A stretch of 16,906 nucleotides of DNA from Chloroflexota bacterium. Lineage in GTDB: Bacteria; Chloroflexota; Anaerolineae; B4-G1. Shown here one piece after another: positions 6,355 through 14,601 of this stretch. The stretch spans positions 1 through 16,906 of the forward strand of contig JAAEPW010000870.1 of the NCBI GenBank assembly GCA_024232355.1. The letters are read 5' to 3'. The notes below the pieces were generated by a model. The model did no database searches. It saw only the letters and a program-made list of their open reading frames with translations, and had not been told where the DNA came from. A program made the position numbers and the translations under genes. Each line of letters begins with the position of its first letter. Positions within the stretch are counted from its first letter, which is position 1.

Positions 6355-7323
6355 GTGAGAGACTGGACACACAAACTCAAAGCCGATCCAACCGAGTGGT
6401 TGTTAGAGTTGGAGAACCCATCCATCCGTTACTGGACACTGGTTGACATTCTCAATCGCCCTCCTAACAACCCAGAGGTGCGCGCAGCACAAGCGGCGAT
6501 TCCCACCTATCCACCTGTGGCCGAATTGCTGGCCGCCCAGAAGCGGGATGGATATTGGGTTCAGCGAAACTACTACCTGCCTCGAACCAGCCGTGGCACC
6601 TTCTGGGTGTTGAGCGTGCTGGACGACCTGGGCCTCACTAATGAGGACGTGCACATACGACGTGCTTGCGACTTTATGTTCGCACACCAACGCGAGAACG
6701 GTACCTTCTGTCGCCGTCAGCGAATCTCGGGGCAGGGGATGGTGTGGCAGGAGCACGCGAGCCCTTGTACCAACGCGCGCATCGTGCACTTCCTGATCCA
6801 GTTTGGCTATACCGACGACCCGCGCGTGCAAAAGGCCATAGACTGGCTCCTGCCGATCCAGCGAGACGATGGCATGTGGTTCTGCCGCGATGCTAGGGGG
6901 CGCGGCTGCCTGCGGGCCACCCTTGATGTCCTGCGCGTCGCAGCTCTAGACCCCCGGACTGCGGCTCATCCCGGAATCCCCCAGGCCGCTACTGCCGTCT
7001 GCAACCTGTTGATGGAGCCGCGTATGAGCCGTTATCACGTCGGCGATGCGTGGGGCACTTGGGAACGCCTCAAGTACCCGTACTTTGGTTTCAGTGTCAT
7101 CAGTGCGCTTGATGCCCTGGCACGACTTGGCTACACGCTCGAACAACCCAAGATTGCCGCTGCAGAGGAGTATCTGCTGAGCAAACAGTTGCCCGACGGA
7201 ACCTGGCCCTTGGATGAGAGCTGGCCCCGCCCACCCATCGACTTTGGCCAGCCGGGCAAGCCCAACAAGTGGTTAACGTTGGATGCCTTGCGCGTGGTCA
7301 AGCTGCTCCACAGTACAGACTGA
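6355..7323 (+). CDS. Alpha-alpha toroid protein (prenyltransferase/squalene-oxidase-repeat-like)
   Basis: A 322-aa soluble protein starting at GTG 6355, chosen because AGGAG lies 6 nt upstream. Residues 13-36 (EWLLELENPSIRYWTLVDIL) are the typical opening of a bacterial family with terpenoid-cyclase / protein-prenyltransferase-like helical repeats. Four QW-like motifs follow: QKRDGYW (62-68), QRENGTF (112-118), QRDDGMW (169-175) and QLPDGTW (278-284). I see neither the DxDD acid motif of squalene-hopene cyclases nor a clear zinc-ligand set of protein prenyltransferases, so catalysis is unproven and the toroid may be a binding scaffold. Relatives are sometimes annotated 'nitrogen fixation protein NifH', which the sequence does not support. 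Its stop codon lies inside the ACTGA-N7-GGATGCGG motif. No operon partner. Confidence 0.75.
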   Translation: MRDWTHKLKADPTEWLLELENPSIRYWTLVDILNRPPNNPEVRAAQAAIPTYPPVAELLAAQKRDGYWVQRNYYLPRTSRGTFWVLSVLDDLGLTNEDVHIRRACDFMFAHQRENGTFCRRQRISGQGMVWQEHASPCTNARIVHFLIQFGYTDDPRVQKAIDWLLPIQRDDGMWFCRDARGRGCLRATLDVLRVAALDPRTAAHPGIPQAATAVCNLLMEPRMSRYHVGDAWGTWERLKYPYFGFSVISALDALARLGYTLEQPKIAAAEEYLLSKQLPDGTWPLDESWPRPPIDFGQPGKPNKWLTLDALRVVKLLHSTD

Positions 7324-7343
7324 TGTTGAGGGATGCGGACAAA
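7319..7343 (+). repeat. R2-type 3'-end motif overlapping a stop codon
   Basis: ACTGA-N7-GGATGCGGACAAA, the same motif and spacing as 4841-4865. The TGA of ACTGA is the stop codon of the 6355-7323 gene. Similarity to R2 fades after this point. Confidence 0.5.
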
Positions 7344-7468
7344 CTCTTGTTGTGCTGTTTGGTATTATGTTGTGCACGCTCGCACTGGAACCCAAATGGC
7401 ATAGACAAGATCAGTACCGACACGACTAAAGTACCTGAGCAAACCAAACTCACAACACACTCAACCTT

Positions 7469-9667
7469 ATGAACACAAAGTTTAAATTGCTACTCATCTT
7501 AGTTTTGCTGGCGCTTTGTTTAGGTATCCCCACCCCGGGCATTACGACCAGCAGCTATGAACAAATAACCGGACCAAGTAACCTGACGCCGGAAAACACA
7601 GTCATCCTTGCAAACAGTATGGATGCGCGCTTTAGTCAGGATTTTTCAGTCCTGTTAAAGCACCTACGTCTGGAGTGGATCGTTCTGGACAGCACGGTCA
7701 TGCCCGATTCTATCCAAGACAAAAACCTGGTGGTCCTTGGTCATCCCGATGCTGAGTATATCGGAGATTTGATTCGTGGAATGCTGACGCCGGAAGAGAT
7801 CGAAAGTCTTCAGGCCGCTAGAGACCATCATGTTGTCCTTGAAAAAACGAGTCCCTGGATGGCGGCTCGTACCATTTACATTTGTTCCGGTGCCGATATG
7901 CTTTTGACGCGGAACGCTGCCGAGGAAGCGATCCGGGCCATTATCTCCAACGCGCCGCCAGTTTCTGATTGGATACGGACCAAGTACGATGCTGAGCTAG
8001 ATGACAACCTGCGTGATTATGTGAAATCACTCCAATATGAGTGGGAGGATACCGAACTTTCACTTCAAGACCTGACAATGGATGTAGGAACTACGCCACG
8101 CAGGAATATCACCGCCCAGCAGGCGGCTAAAGATGTAGAGCGCCTGTTCTACCTTTTGTCCCACGGTTACTCCGGGTATGCGTTCTTCAACCAACAGGGG
8201 GATTTCGAACAGGCAAAGTCGCGCATCCTGCAAGAACTTTCTTCGCAATCCTCGTGGACCAGCGATGCTTTATCCCGCTTGCTTTATGAGCATCTCGATT
8301 TTATCGTTGACTGCCATATGACAATTGGGGATTACAGATTTGCAGAGCATCGCGATTTCTGGTACGACACACGGATAGAATTGATGCCTGGTCCTGATGG
8401 GTATCAATTTGCATCGGATGGCCCTATATACACGGCGGTATCCATCAACGGCGTGGATCCTGCATCCTTTCTGTATCCCTCCCTGAATCAAAAAGGGAAA
8501 CCTATCTACCGGCTGGCCTTGCTCTCAACGGAAGAGCCGCCGCCCTTACGGTTGGTCGCTGCGAATGCGCAAGGTGAACATCGCTTTGAGGTCAAACTGC
8601 AAAGGTCGGATTTCGAGTACTACTCGGAGGATATTTTCCGCGAGGATATTCTGGGCGGTATTCCGGTTGTCCGCGTCCGTGGTTTTGGTGATTCTCATCC
8701 GGACGAACTCAACAGGTTTGTCGAGACGGCCAGCAGTCTCCGCGGTGAACCAGTGGTGATCGTTGACATCCGTGGTAACCGTGGTGGGAATGAACATTGG
8801 CCGATCAGTTGGATCCATCGGCTAACGGATCGGCGAGCAGAGTCGATATTTGCCTTTTCGGAGCTTGAAAGCAAGACCAGTATGGTCGGACGCGCCAATG
8901 CGTTCAATTACTGGTATAATGTAAGCGATGTATCTTCCTACAGCAGTCAAGTCGCACAATTCGCCAGTATCACAGAGGCGTTCGAGAACGGGACGAGACA
9001 ACCGAGTTGGAGAGGTCCAATTTACCCTCAGATGCCATTGATCGCCAACGATACGACCGTTATCCTTATCACCAACGATCTGGTGGCATCTGCCGGAGAG
9101 GGGATGGTCCTGCGCATTTCTCAAGCCGAAAACGTGGTAGTGGTGGGAGAAAACACGATGGGTTGTCTGACGTTTGGCAACCTTTCAGCCCACCAGCTAC
9201 CGCATTCGAGGTTGATGATTTGGATGCCGATCAATTTTGGGCTGTTTCTGGATCAAGAATTTCGGGAGGAAGTGGGACTCGAGCCCGATCTATGGGTACC
9301 TGCTGCCGATGCAGTCAACTTTACGGTGGCCGCCCTTCGCCAGGGCACGATCACCACTAGCCAACCTTTGCCTTTGGCGATTCTACAACAGGACTTTAGC
9401 CCTGAAGATCCAGGGGCCAGGGACAGACAAGCAACTGTCCAATTTCTGCTAGTTGTTGCAGGGTTCACTGCAGGTGGCCTGGTCTGGGCGTACTTTGCGC
9501 GTAAGACGCCATGGTTTGTGGCCGCAATTGGCGGTCTCTGGATCATAGCTGGAAGTGTGATGACAGTTAAGAAAAATCAGCCAGTCGGCACAGGATTTCT
9601 ACTCGTGGGTATTATTTGCCTGGTCTGGGGTGGAGTCAATCTGTTAAAAGTGCGTCGAGGCGCTTGA
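7469..9667 (+). CDS. Membrane-anchored S41-type serine peptidase with N-terminal S-layer-like domain
   Basis: A 732-aa exported protein starting at ATG 7469, picked because the frame opens with a signal peptide (NTKFKLLLILVLLALCLGI). No Shine-Dalgarno is obvious. Residues about 42-160 (ENTVILANS, KNLVVLGHPDAEY, YICSGADMLLTRNAAEEAI) resemble the nucleotide-fold-like domain of some S-layer and cell-surface proteins. Residues about 215-625 are a C-terminal-processing-peptidase / tricorn-like S41 domain: VDCHMTIGD at 280-288, IVDIRGNRGG at 431-440, nucleophile Ser541 with Glu544 in LVASAGEGM, and VVGENTMG at 558-565. Residues about 655-725 form two or three membrane helices, so the protease should sit outside the membrane. 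No clear PDZ motif is seen; a PDZ-like segment could lie at about 320-380. Substrate unknown. It is followed by a hairpin and an M24 gene. Confidence 0.8.
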   Translation: MNTKFKLLLILVLLALCLGIPTPGITTSSYEQITGPSNLTPENTVILANSMDARFSQDFSVLLKHLRLEWIVLDSTVMPDSIQDKNLVVLGHPDAEYIGDLIRGMLTPEEIESLQAARDHHVVLEKTSPWMAARTIYICSGADMLLTRNAAEEAIRAIISNAPPVSDWIRTKYDAELDDNLRDYVKSLQYEWEDTELSLQDLTMDVGTTPRRNITAQQAAKDVERLFYLLSHGYSGYAFFNQQGDFEQAKSRILQELSSQSSWTSDALSRLLYEHLDFIVDCHMTIGDYRFAEHRDFWYDTRIELMPGPDGYQFASDGPIYTAVSINGVDPASFLYPSLNQKGKPIYRLALLSTEEPPPLRLVAANAQGEHRFEVKLQRSDFEYYSEDIFREDILGGIPVVRVRGFGDSHPDELNRFVETASSLRGEPVVIVDIRGNRGGNEHWPISWIHRLTDRRAESIFAFSELESKTSMVGRANAFNYWYNVSDVSSYSSQVAQFASITEAFENGTRQPSWRGPIYPQMPLIANDTTVILITNDLVASAGEGMVLRISQAENVVVVGENTMGCLTFGNLSAHQLPHSRLMIWMPINFGLFLDQEFREEVGLEPDLWVPAADAVNFTVAALRQGTITTSQPLPLAILQQDFSPEDPGARDRQATVQFLLVVAGFTAGGLVWAYFARKTPWFVAAIGGLWIIAGSVMTVKKNQPVGTGFLLVGIICLVWGGVNLLKVRRGA

Positions 9668-9680
9668 ATTTGAGGCCTAA

Positions 9681-9699
9681 TACGAGTCTGTGACTCGTA
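9681..9699. promoter_or_regulatory. Perfect 7-bp hairpin between the S41 and M24 genes
   Basis: TACGAGT, loop CTGTG, ACTCGTA. It lies 13 nt after the S41 stop and 27 nt before the M24 start. No T-run follows, so it is not a standard intrinsic terminator. It could be an mRNA processing or attenuation structure, or an operator. Confidence 0.4.
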
Positions 9700-9726
9700 A
9701 AATCTACAATGAAAGGATAGTTGACA

Positions 9727-10896
9727 ATGAATTACCAACGGCGATTAGATGGTCTACGACAAGAGATGAGAAAAAAAGATATCGACTTGATGTTGTATGG
9801 GTCGTGTCCAAATTTCCAATATCTTACGGGAATTCAGGTGAATTGGCGGTTAGCGCCCGATCTCCGACCACCTGGAGATATAATCCTGGTTCCCCAATAT
9901 GGAGAACCAGTTCTGATAATATCAGGAAACTATACTACCGACAGTTGCTCAATAAAAAACATTCATCAATATGAGCAGTCCACTGGGTATATGGCGATGC
10001 TGGACTCGATTATAAAAGGTCTATCTATAAAAGTACGAAGGCTAGCACTGGGATCCTATCTACCAATTCCAGCGGTAACAGCAGTAATAACGGTTACACA
10101 ACACCCTGAATTGTGTGATGCTTCTCACCTAATGGATCATTTACGGATGATAAAGGAGTCGGAGGAGGTTGAAAACCTCCGCAAGGTGGCTCAGTTGACC
10201 GATGACGTAATGATGAACGTCATAGGAAACATTCAAGATGGTATTTCTCAAATCGATTTGATGCTAGAGATCGAGATGCAAGCTCGACGAATGGGTGCGA
10301 CTGATGTGTCATTTGAACCTTGGGCGTGTTTCGTCAAATCCAGCTCTTCTAACACACATCAGGTATCCAAGAAGCCAGATAGTAGCGACCAGATATCGAA
10401 TTATCCTCTCAATCAGGGCCTTACGGCAAATACGGCAATAACCTTTGATGTTGGTTTTGTGATGAATGGCTATTGCTCGGATTGGGGACGCAGTGTGTAT
10501 TGGGGAACACCGTCAGAAAGTGTAAAAAACGCGCATACTGCTCTTCGACAATCAGTCGTAGAAACCGTGGCAGAATTAAAAGATGGCAACATGAGAGCGT
10601 GCGATGTCTACCCAGCCATAGAACAAAAACTAGACAGATTGGGATTTGGAGATCAAATGCGCGCCCGATTAGCATCTCGTAAAATTATGGGGCATCAGAT
10701 AGGTACAGAAGTACACGAAAATCCCTGGCTCCGACCTGATGTTGATGATACGCTACGTGCGGGTATGGTGATGTGTATTGAACCAAAACTCTGGCTTCCT
10801 GGAGAATATTATTTCAGACTGGAAGAGATGGTGCACATCACCAAAACAGGTGCGGAATTTCTTACCAACTTTGATCGAGAAATGTTTGTACTCTAA
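9727..10896 (+). CDS. M24-family metallopeptidase (Xaa-Pro peptidase-like)
   Basis: A 389-aa cytoplasmic protein of the creatinase / Xaa-Pro aminopeptidase fold. These enzymes remove N-terminal residues before proline or split C-N bonds with two metal ions. ATG 9727 is preferred over TTG 9721: AAAGGA (9712-9717) is 9 nt from the ATG and only 3 nt from the TTG. Residues 1-about 135 form the N-terminal creatinase-type domain. The catalytic domain keeps all five metal ligands: Asp241 in FDVG, Asp252 in YCSDWGRS, His323 in GHQIG, Glu352 in CIEPK and Glu366 in RLEEMV, plus His330 in EVHENP. The usual HTGHGIG motif is altered to KIMGHQIG, so substrate range may differ. The gene is visibly AT-richer than its neighbours. 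The next gene starts 17 nt downstream, which suggests co-transcription. Confidence 0.85.
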   Translation: MNYQRRLDGLRQEMRKKDIDLMLYGSCPNFQYLTGIQVNWRLAPDLRPPGDIILVPQYGEPVLIISGNYTTDSCSIKNIHQYEQSTGYMAMLDSIIKGLSIKVRRLALGSYLPIPAVTAVITVTQHPELCDASHLMDHLRMIKESEEVENLRKVAQLTDDVMMNVIGNIQDGISQIDLMLEIEMQARRMGATDVSFEPWACFVKSSSSNTHQVSKKPDSSDQISNYPLNQGLTANTAITFDVGFVMNGYCSDWGRSVYWGTPSESVKNAHTALRQSVVETVAELKDGNMRACDVYPAIEQKLDRLGFGDQMRARLASRKIMGHQIGTEVHENPWLRPDVDDTLRAGMVMCIEPKLWLPGEYYFRLEEMVHITKTGAEFLTNFDREMFVL

Positions 10897-10913
10897 AATG
10901 GCAGGAAAGGCTA

Positions 10914-11522
10914 ATGGCAGCAGCAGAATCGCGTAAACCGCGTACGGCAAGGCCCGGAGACATTTGCGTGCTTTTGGAGCCTGTGGGAGATGAGATCACC
11001 AAGTTACGCCAGCTCCAGATGTCGCTCCAATCGCTTTATGGTGGTCGTCTGCACGAACGTGTCCACCTGACTTGTCAAAGATTCGAGCTTCAAGACGAAC
11101 AGGGTTTATCTGACATAGTCCAGCATTTGGAAATCAACCTTGCTACTATCCGACCATTCCCTCTCACGGCTAACTCCCTAGCACAGATTAAGTCCCAGTT
11201 CTGGCGAACGCGACTTCTTCGATGGCGCATTCGAGTCACAGACGATGTGCGACGTTTTGCTCAGCTCGTTGAAGAAGGACTTATAGCAGCAGGGACTAGT
11301 CCACACTTCTCGCACGCCTCTGGGTGGGTGCCGACGCTCATTACGGCGCTTGAAGCAATTCTCAAGGTAGATTTTGAACATCGGCCGACCGACACAACAT
11401 TTCCTCAGTATCTTTTCACTGGTCGGCAAGTTGTACTATCAAGGATAGCCGGGCGAAGGCAATTCGAAATTCTAAAGATAATCCAACTCACAGAGGAATC
11501 TCATTTGACGGATGCTTATTGA
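10914..11522 (+). CDS. 2H phosphoesterase / LigT-like protein lacking the second histidine
   Basis: A 202-aa protein starting at ATG 10914 with AGGA 7 nt upstream, directly after the M24 gene. Its layout fits the 2H phosphoesterase (2'-5' RNA ligase-like) superfamily: an N-terminal strand CVLLEPVG at 18-25, a first motif HLT at 51-53 in RVHLTCQRF, and a middle 'IRPFPLT' segment at 79-85. A C-terminal strand pair closes it (RQVVLSRI...FEILKIIQL). In the second motif, where the family has xPHxT, this protein reads WVPTLIT at 138-144, so the second catalytic histidine appears to be replaced by Thr141. If so it may bind cyclic or RNA phosphates without cleaving them, or the assignment may be wrong. 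The pairing with an M24 peptidase has no function I recognise. Confidence 0.6.
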   Translation: MAAAESRKPRTARPGDICVLLEPVGDEITKLRQLQMSLQSLYGGRLHERVHLTCQRFELQDEQGLSDIVQHLEINLATIRPFPLTANSLAQIKSQFWRTRLLRWRIRVTDDVRRFAQLVEEGLIAAGTSPHFSHASGWVPTLITALEAILKVDFEHRPTDTTFPQYLFTGRQVVLSRIAGRRQFEILKIIQLTEESHLTDAY

Positions 11523-11790
11523 GTGTGCACTGGTGCAGGTCTGCATAACCGTCGCTGTACCTCACTGCCCTGTCGGGCGCGAAATCAGCATTGACTGGGT
11601 TATTGGCGGTGATGTTGGTTGCGGCCAGGCGCGTTTTGGGGCATACTAACCGGTGTTGAGAGAGCGGGAACGTACGCTCCGGGTGCGCTACGTAAGGACC
11701 AGTCGAAGATGGGTATGGGAAGCCATCAGCCGAAGGCAACGATTGCTTTCAGCAGCTTGGGCAAGCCTGTGCTGGCTGAAAAGCACAGGG
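11523..11790. other. Spacer with a perfect hairpin before a repeat block
   Basis: No gene is supported here. CCTGTGCT (11766-11773) and AGCACAGG (11782-11789) form a perfect 8-bp stem with an 8-nt loop, ending one base before the first recognisable element A tail. No T-run follows. It may mark the edge of the repeat block or end the upstream transcript. Confidence 0.4.
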
Positions 11791-12325
11791 CAGTAAGTAG
11801 GTCAGGCCGATAGCTCCTGTGGCAATTTCCCACTAACAGCAATCCCGACCGCCAGCAGCAGGGTGTCCACCACCAACTCCCCACCCCGCATCCCACCGCC
11901 CCTAGCCCAAGGAAACAAGTCAATGCACCACATGGACAGACCAGGGGAAGACGACGAGGGAGCGGGTTCAGATCACATCGGCGGCGTCGGAGGCAATGAG
12001 TAGGTCGGGCTGATAGGTCCTCTGTTTCGGCGGTGGTGAGCAATGGGGCAGGTCACGCCGATAACCTTTATGGCTTTATGGCAATCTGTGGGCACATCTT
12101 CTCATCTCCCAATCCAGGACCGTGCGCACACCAAACCAAAGCACACCAACAACACCGATCCCACCGCCAAGTCCCCCTCCCCGCACTCCACCGCCCCCGG
12201 CCCCAAGGGAACCAAGCCAATGCACTGCCTGGATAGAACAAGGGGAGACGGCGAGGGAGCGGAGTCACGTCGGCGGCGGAGGCAATGAGGCAGGTTAGGC
12301 CGATTCTTGTGGCAATCTGTGGGCG
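11791..12325 (+). repeat. Second block of A/B repeats
   Basis: An element A tail (GTAAGTAGGTCAGGCCGATAG) lies at 11793-11827. An almost complete element A lies at 11871-12022, with CCCCTAG...CCAGGGG arms and GACGAGGGAGCGGG. An element B fragment (TCTGTTTCGGCGGTGGTGAG) lies at about 12019-12058. Another element A lies at 12170-12320, with GACGGCGAGGGAGCGGAG at 12247-12264. The order A-A-B-A differs from the strict alternation at the left end. No coding potential is seen; 12326-12426 holds nothing recognisable. Confidence 0.75.
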
Positions 12326-12426
12326 ATCTAACGAAACTCCCGATTACCAACAACGGCAGTGCGCTCACCAAACCACACCGACGTCTTCACCAAGTCCAAT
12401 CGTGTCTCTCTAATGAACTCTACCCC

Positions 12427-12717
12427 CTACTCCGGCAGTGGTACTATCTCCTCGCGGTCATCGTAGTACTTTACTATGACTGACTGTTCATCTGGGGCAA
12501 TAATGACCTCACGCACCCCAGAGAAATGGTGGTCATCCCATGAGCCACTGCTTGTACTCAAGCTCGCTTCCATCTCTCCTTGGAATGTCATCACAACCTC
12601 CTTCGAGCGCATATCTACGACCTGGTAGTAGGTCGTTTGCTCCAACTCGTAGAGATCACCGTGGGGAGGACCCTCTTTCACCACTACCTCGAATCGACTC
12701 TTTGGTTGCTCGCTCAT
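12427..12717 (-). CDS. Conserved-looking 96-aa protein of unknown function
   Basis: A small acidic soluble protein on the minus strand. ATG 12717 is chosen over the GTG at 12732, because that GTG lies in the Shine-Dalgarno AGGAG (12729-12725), which is 7 nt from the ATG. I do not recognise a family. The sequence has an N-terminal polar stretch (MSEQPKSRFEVVVKEG), a middle YYQVVDMRSKEVVMTFQGEME (residues 30-50), a serine-rich SLSTSSGSWDDHH loop, and a C-terminal half GVREVIIAPDEQSVIVKYYDDREEIVPLPE that reads like beta strands. No signal peptide, cysteine pair or catalytic motif. A consensus promoter with a 78-nt leader lies upstream. Good start signals and a single long frame support it as real, although repeats flank it on both sides. 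Confidence 0.65.
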   Translation of the reverse strand: MSEQPKSRFEVVVKEGPPHGDLYELEQTTYYQVVDMRSKEVVMTFQGEMEASLSTSSGSWDDHHFSGVREVIIAPDEQSVIVKYYDDREEIVPLPE

Positions 12718-12795
12718 CTGTGTTCTCCTCACAAGAATCTACCGTTGTGCCCTCCAATCCCAATCCGAGAGGTACACGATCAATTTGCTCAGAAA

Positions 12796-12824
12796 ATTGT
12801 ACGTTCTCTCTCCCATGTTGTCAA
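12796..12824 (-). promoter_or_regulatory. Consensus sigma-70 promoter of the 96-aa gene
   Basis: On the minus strand TTGACA (12824-12819), a 17-nt spacer and TACAAT (12801-12796). The start codon is 78 nt downstream. This promoter and its flanks are the inverted relative of 1503-1531. Confidence 0.7.
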
Positions 12825-12854
12825 ACAGCGCCTACACCACAAGGCACAGCATCC

Positions 12855-13190
12855 CCCCCACAACGCACAGATCTCCCTGACCATGCACCCCACCGTCAAC
12901 TCCCCCCGCCGCATTCCATCGCCCCTGGCCCGAGGTTCATTGCCAGGTTCTCTCACGGGGTAAAACGATGAGGTCCGAGGGATCGCTCCTCGGTTTCATC
13001 GGTGGCGAGCGATGGGGCGAGGCGAGGATCACCACCACAAACTACCAATCACCACGACAAGGCCAACCCGGTAGCAGCGGTCACCCCGCGCTTGTGGTCA
13101 CAGACAACGCCATCCACCGCCCCTGGCACAAGGGAACAAAGCAATGCCCTGCCTGAGCAGACCAGGGAGAGACGGCGAGGGAGCGGACTG
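12855..13190 (+). repeat. Third block of A/B repeats, upstream of pentapeptide gene 2
   Basis: 12855-12925 (CAACGCACAGATCTCCCTGAC, then CGCCGCATTCCATC) matches 838-900 of the left array. Element B runs about 12931-13125 and is very close to the copy at 912-1104, including the shared CCCGGTAGCAGCGGTCACC. Element A follows at 13112-13190, then the leader of pentapeptide gene 2. Confidence 0.75.
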
Positions 13191-14231
13191 GGCTGCGTCG
13201 GTGGCGATCAGCAGTAGGACTCAATGTTCGCCCGGCTGCTCGACTTGAGCGCTCTCGCCAATGGGGGAACCTGGGTGGACAATGGGGTGACACTGCATCC
13301 CTCCAAGGTGTGGGGATGGCCCAAGTTGTCGTTACGTTCTTCAATTGAAGCTGCTACCACTGCATATTATCGGCGTGTGGGTGGGCCTGAAGTTTCGTTC
13401 ATCGGGTAGTGAATCCCCTCCTGTGGGACAGTTACCGCTGTTCTAATGCACAATTGCCTTCCACGCCAAGTTGCGCTATACTCAAGTGCGGAGTACCTCA
13501 CGAACAGCCCTTGGCCAAGGGCCAAGGCATCCAACTACGAGAGATCAAGGACTCGCAATGGACGCAAAAGAACTCATCACTCGATACAAATCCGGGGACC
13601 GCGACTTTCAGAACACGGATTTGAACAAGGCCGACCTGAACAGCGCCAGACTGAACGGCGCTGACCTGAGCAGAGCCAACTTGAGCGGTGCCGACCTGAG
13701 CCGGGCCAAGCTGAACGACGCCGACTTGCGTGAAACCAACCTGCATAACGCCAACCTGTACGAGGTCAATCTGAGACGAGCCAACTTGTGCGGGGCTGAC
13801 CTGCAAAGAGCCTATTTGCTAAACGCTCACCTGAACGATGCTGATTTGCGGGATGCCGATCTGAGAGGTGCTCACCTGTTCCAAGTTTGCCTGGACAAGG
13901 CCAATCTAAGCGAGGCTGCCTTGAGCCGCTTTGATATGAAACAGGTCAGTTTGCGCGGGGCAGATCTGAGCAATGCCAATCTGCGAGGGACCGATCTGAA
14001 AAAGTCCGATCTGAGCAGAGCCAACCTGAGTGGTGCCGATCTGCGCCGGGCCGACCTGTGGGGATGCGATCTAACGCGGGCTAACCTCAGCGGAGCCGAT
14101 TTGCGTGGAGCCAATCTGGGCTATACCGTGATGGACTCGGTGGACTTGACGGGGGCCACGGTTAACGACGAACAACTCATCGAGGCCAGAACCCTCAAGG
14201 GTGCGACGATGCCCGATGGGGCGAAGGCAAA
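13187..14231 (+). repeat. Segmental duplication, copy 2 (leader plus pentapeptide gene 2)
   Basis: Counterpart of 5045-6093. This copy has a longer middle leader, which includes the perfect 12-bp palindrome CTTCAATTGAAG (13339-13350) absent from copy 1. It lacks the 27-nt coding insertion. Confidence 0.85.
13454..13482 (+). promoter_or_regulatory. Sigma-70 promoter of pentapeptide gene 2
   Basis: TTGCCT (13454-13459), a 17-nt spacer and TATACT (13477-13482), identical in hexamers and spacing to 5284-5312. It lies 75 nt before the start codon. Confidence 0.7.
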
Positions 14232-14235
14232 GTGA
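13558..14235 (+). CDS. Pentapeptide-repeat protein, paralogue 2
   Basis: A 225-aa pentapeptide-repeat beta-helix protein, close paralogue of the one at 5387-6097. ATG 13558 is used instead of an upstream in-frame start at 13471. It has AAGGA at the normal distance, matches the paralogue, and the longer reading would begin upstream of the -10 hexamer. After MDAKELITRYKSGDRDF the A(D/N)LxX ladder runs unbroken to about residue 197, ending TLKGATMPDG. It appears to be the ancestral form without the 9-residue insertion. Differences from paralogue 1 are mostly silent or conservative (TTN/NAN, RST/RGT, RKS/KKS), which suggests both are under selection. No signal peptide. Target unknown; gyrase protection is only one of several known roles in the superfamily. 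Confidence 0.88.
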   Translation: MDAKELITRYKSGDRDFQNTDLNKADLNSARLNGADLSRANLSGADLSRAKLNDADLRETNLHNANLYEVNLRRANLCGADLQRAYLLNAHLNDADLRDADLRGAHLFQVCLDKANLSEAALSRFDMKQVSLRGADLSNANLRGTDLKKSDLSRANLSGADLRRADLWGCDLTRANLSGADLRGANLGYTVMDSVDLTGATVNDEQLIEARTLKGATMPDGAKAK

Positions 14236-14445
14236 CGAGCAAGATTGCAAGTACAAGAAAATCCAGTATCCCCTCGACCGCTGGGCATAAAAAGGCGTGC
14301 ATCAGTCTCTCTATTGCTCTCGCCACCCTCACCTTGACCTCGGCCAGATCATCACCATAAACAACACGCCGAACGTGCCGTTGTGGGCCACATGATTACA
14401 CTTGTATCCGTTTCTCTTCTGTGCTAATGGGGTTCCTCGAAAAAG
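14236..14445. other. Spacer after pentapeptide gene 2, nothing recognised
   Basis: No gene, repeat copy or terminator with a T-run is apparent. A short minus-strand frame at 14329-14514 lacks any supporting signal. Confidence 0.4.
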
Positions 14446-14475
14446 TGACACGAAAACAGGAAATTCGTGTATAAT
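14446..14475 (+). promoter_or_regulatory. Candidate promoter for the sigma-factor cassette leader
   Basis: A perfect -10 TATAAT (14470-14475), with a weak -35 TGACAC (14446-14451) 18 nt upstream. It is followed 15 nt later by a ribosome-binding-site-linked mini-ORF. Confidence 0.5.
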
Positions 14476-14490
14476 ACCATTCGGAGGAAT

Positions 14491-14523
14491 ATGAGAACAA
14501 AAAGACGTACACACGTGAATTAA
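14491..14523 (+). CDS. Possible 10-codon basic leader peptide
   Basis: ATG 14491 follows CGGAGGAAT, so a GGAGG ends 3 nt upstream. It encodes MRTKRRTHVN and stops at TAA 14521-14523. It sits just downstream of a TATAAT promoter and about 275 nt before the sigma-factor gene. It could be a leader peptide in the cassette's 5' region or a chance ORF; no attenuator hairpin was identified. Confidence 0.3.
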   Translation: MRTKRRTHVN

Positions 14524-14565
14524 AGCCTGATTGAACGCGACCTAAACAATAGCACCGGCTATCTT

Positions 14566-14601
14566 TTGACTCCTAGGTTGGATACACTGATATGCATATC
14601 A
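14566..14601 (+). promoter_or_regulatory. Second candidate promoter with a 14-bp palindrome over the -10 region
   Basis: TTGACT (14566-14571) lies 16-19 nt upstream of AT-rich sequence. That sequence contains the perfect palindrome TGATATGCATATCA (14588-14601). The palindrome would cover the -10 site and could be an operator of the sigma-factor cassette. The -10 match itself is weak. Confidence 0.35.

Noticed and set aside
11523..11760. Possible group II intron or IS remnant
   Set aside because: I looked for domain V-like structure and for reverse transcriptase or transposase motifs and found none.
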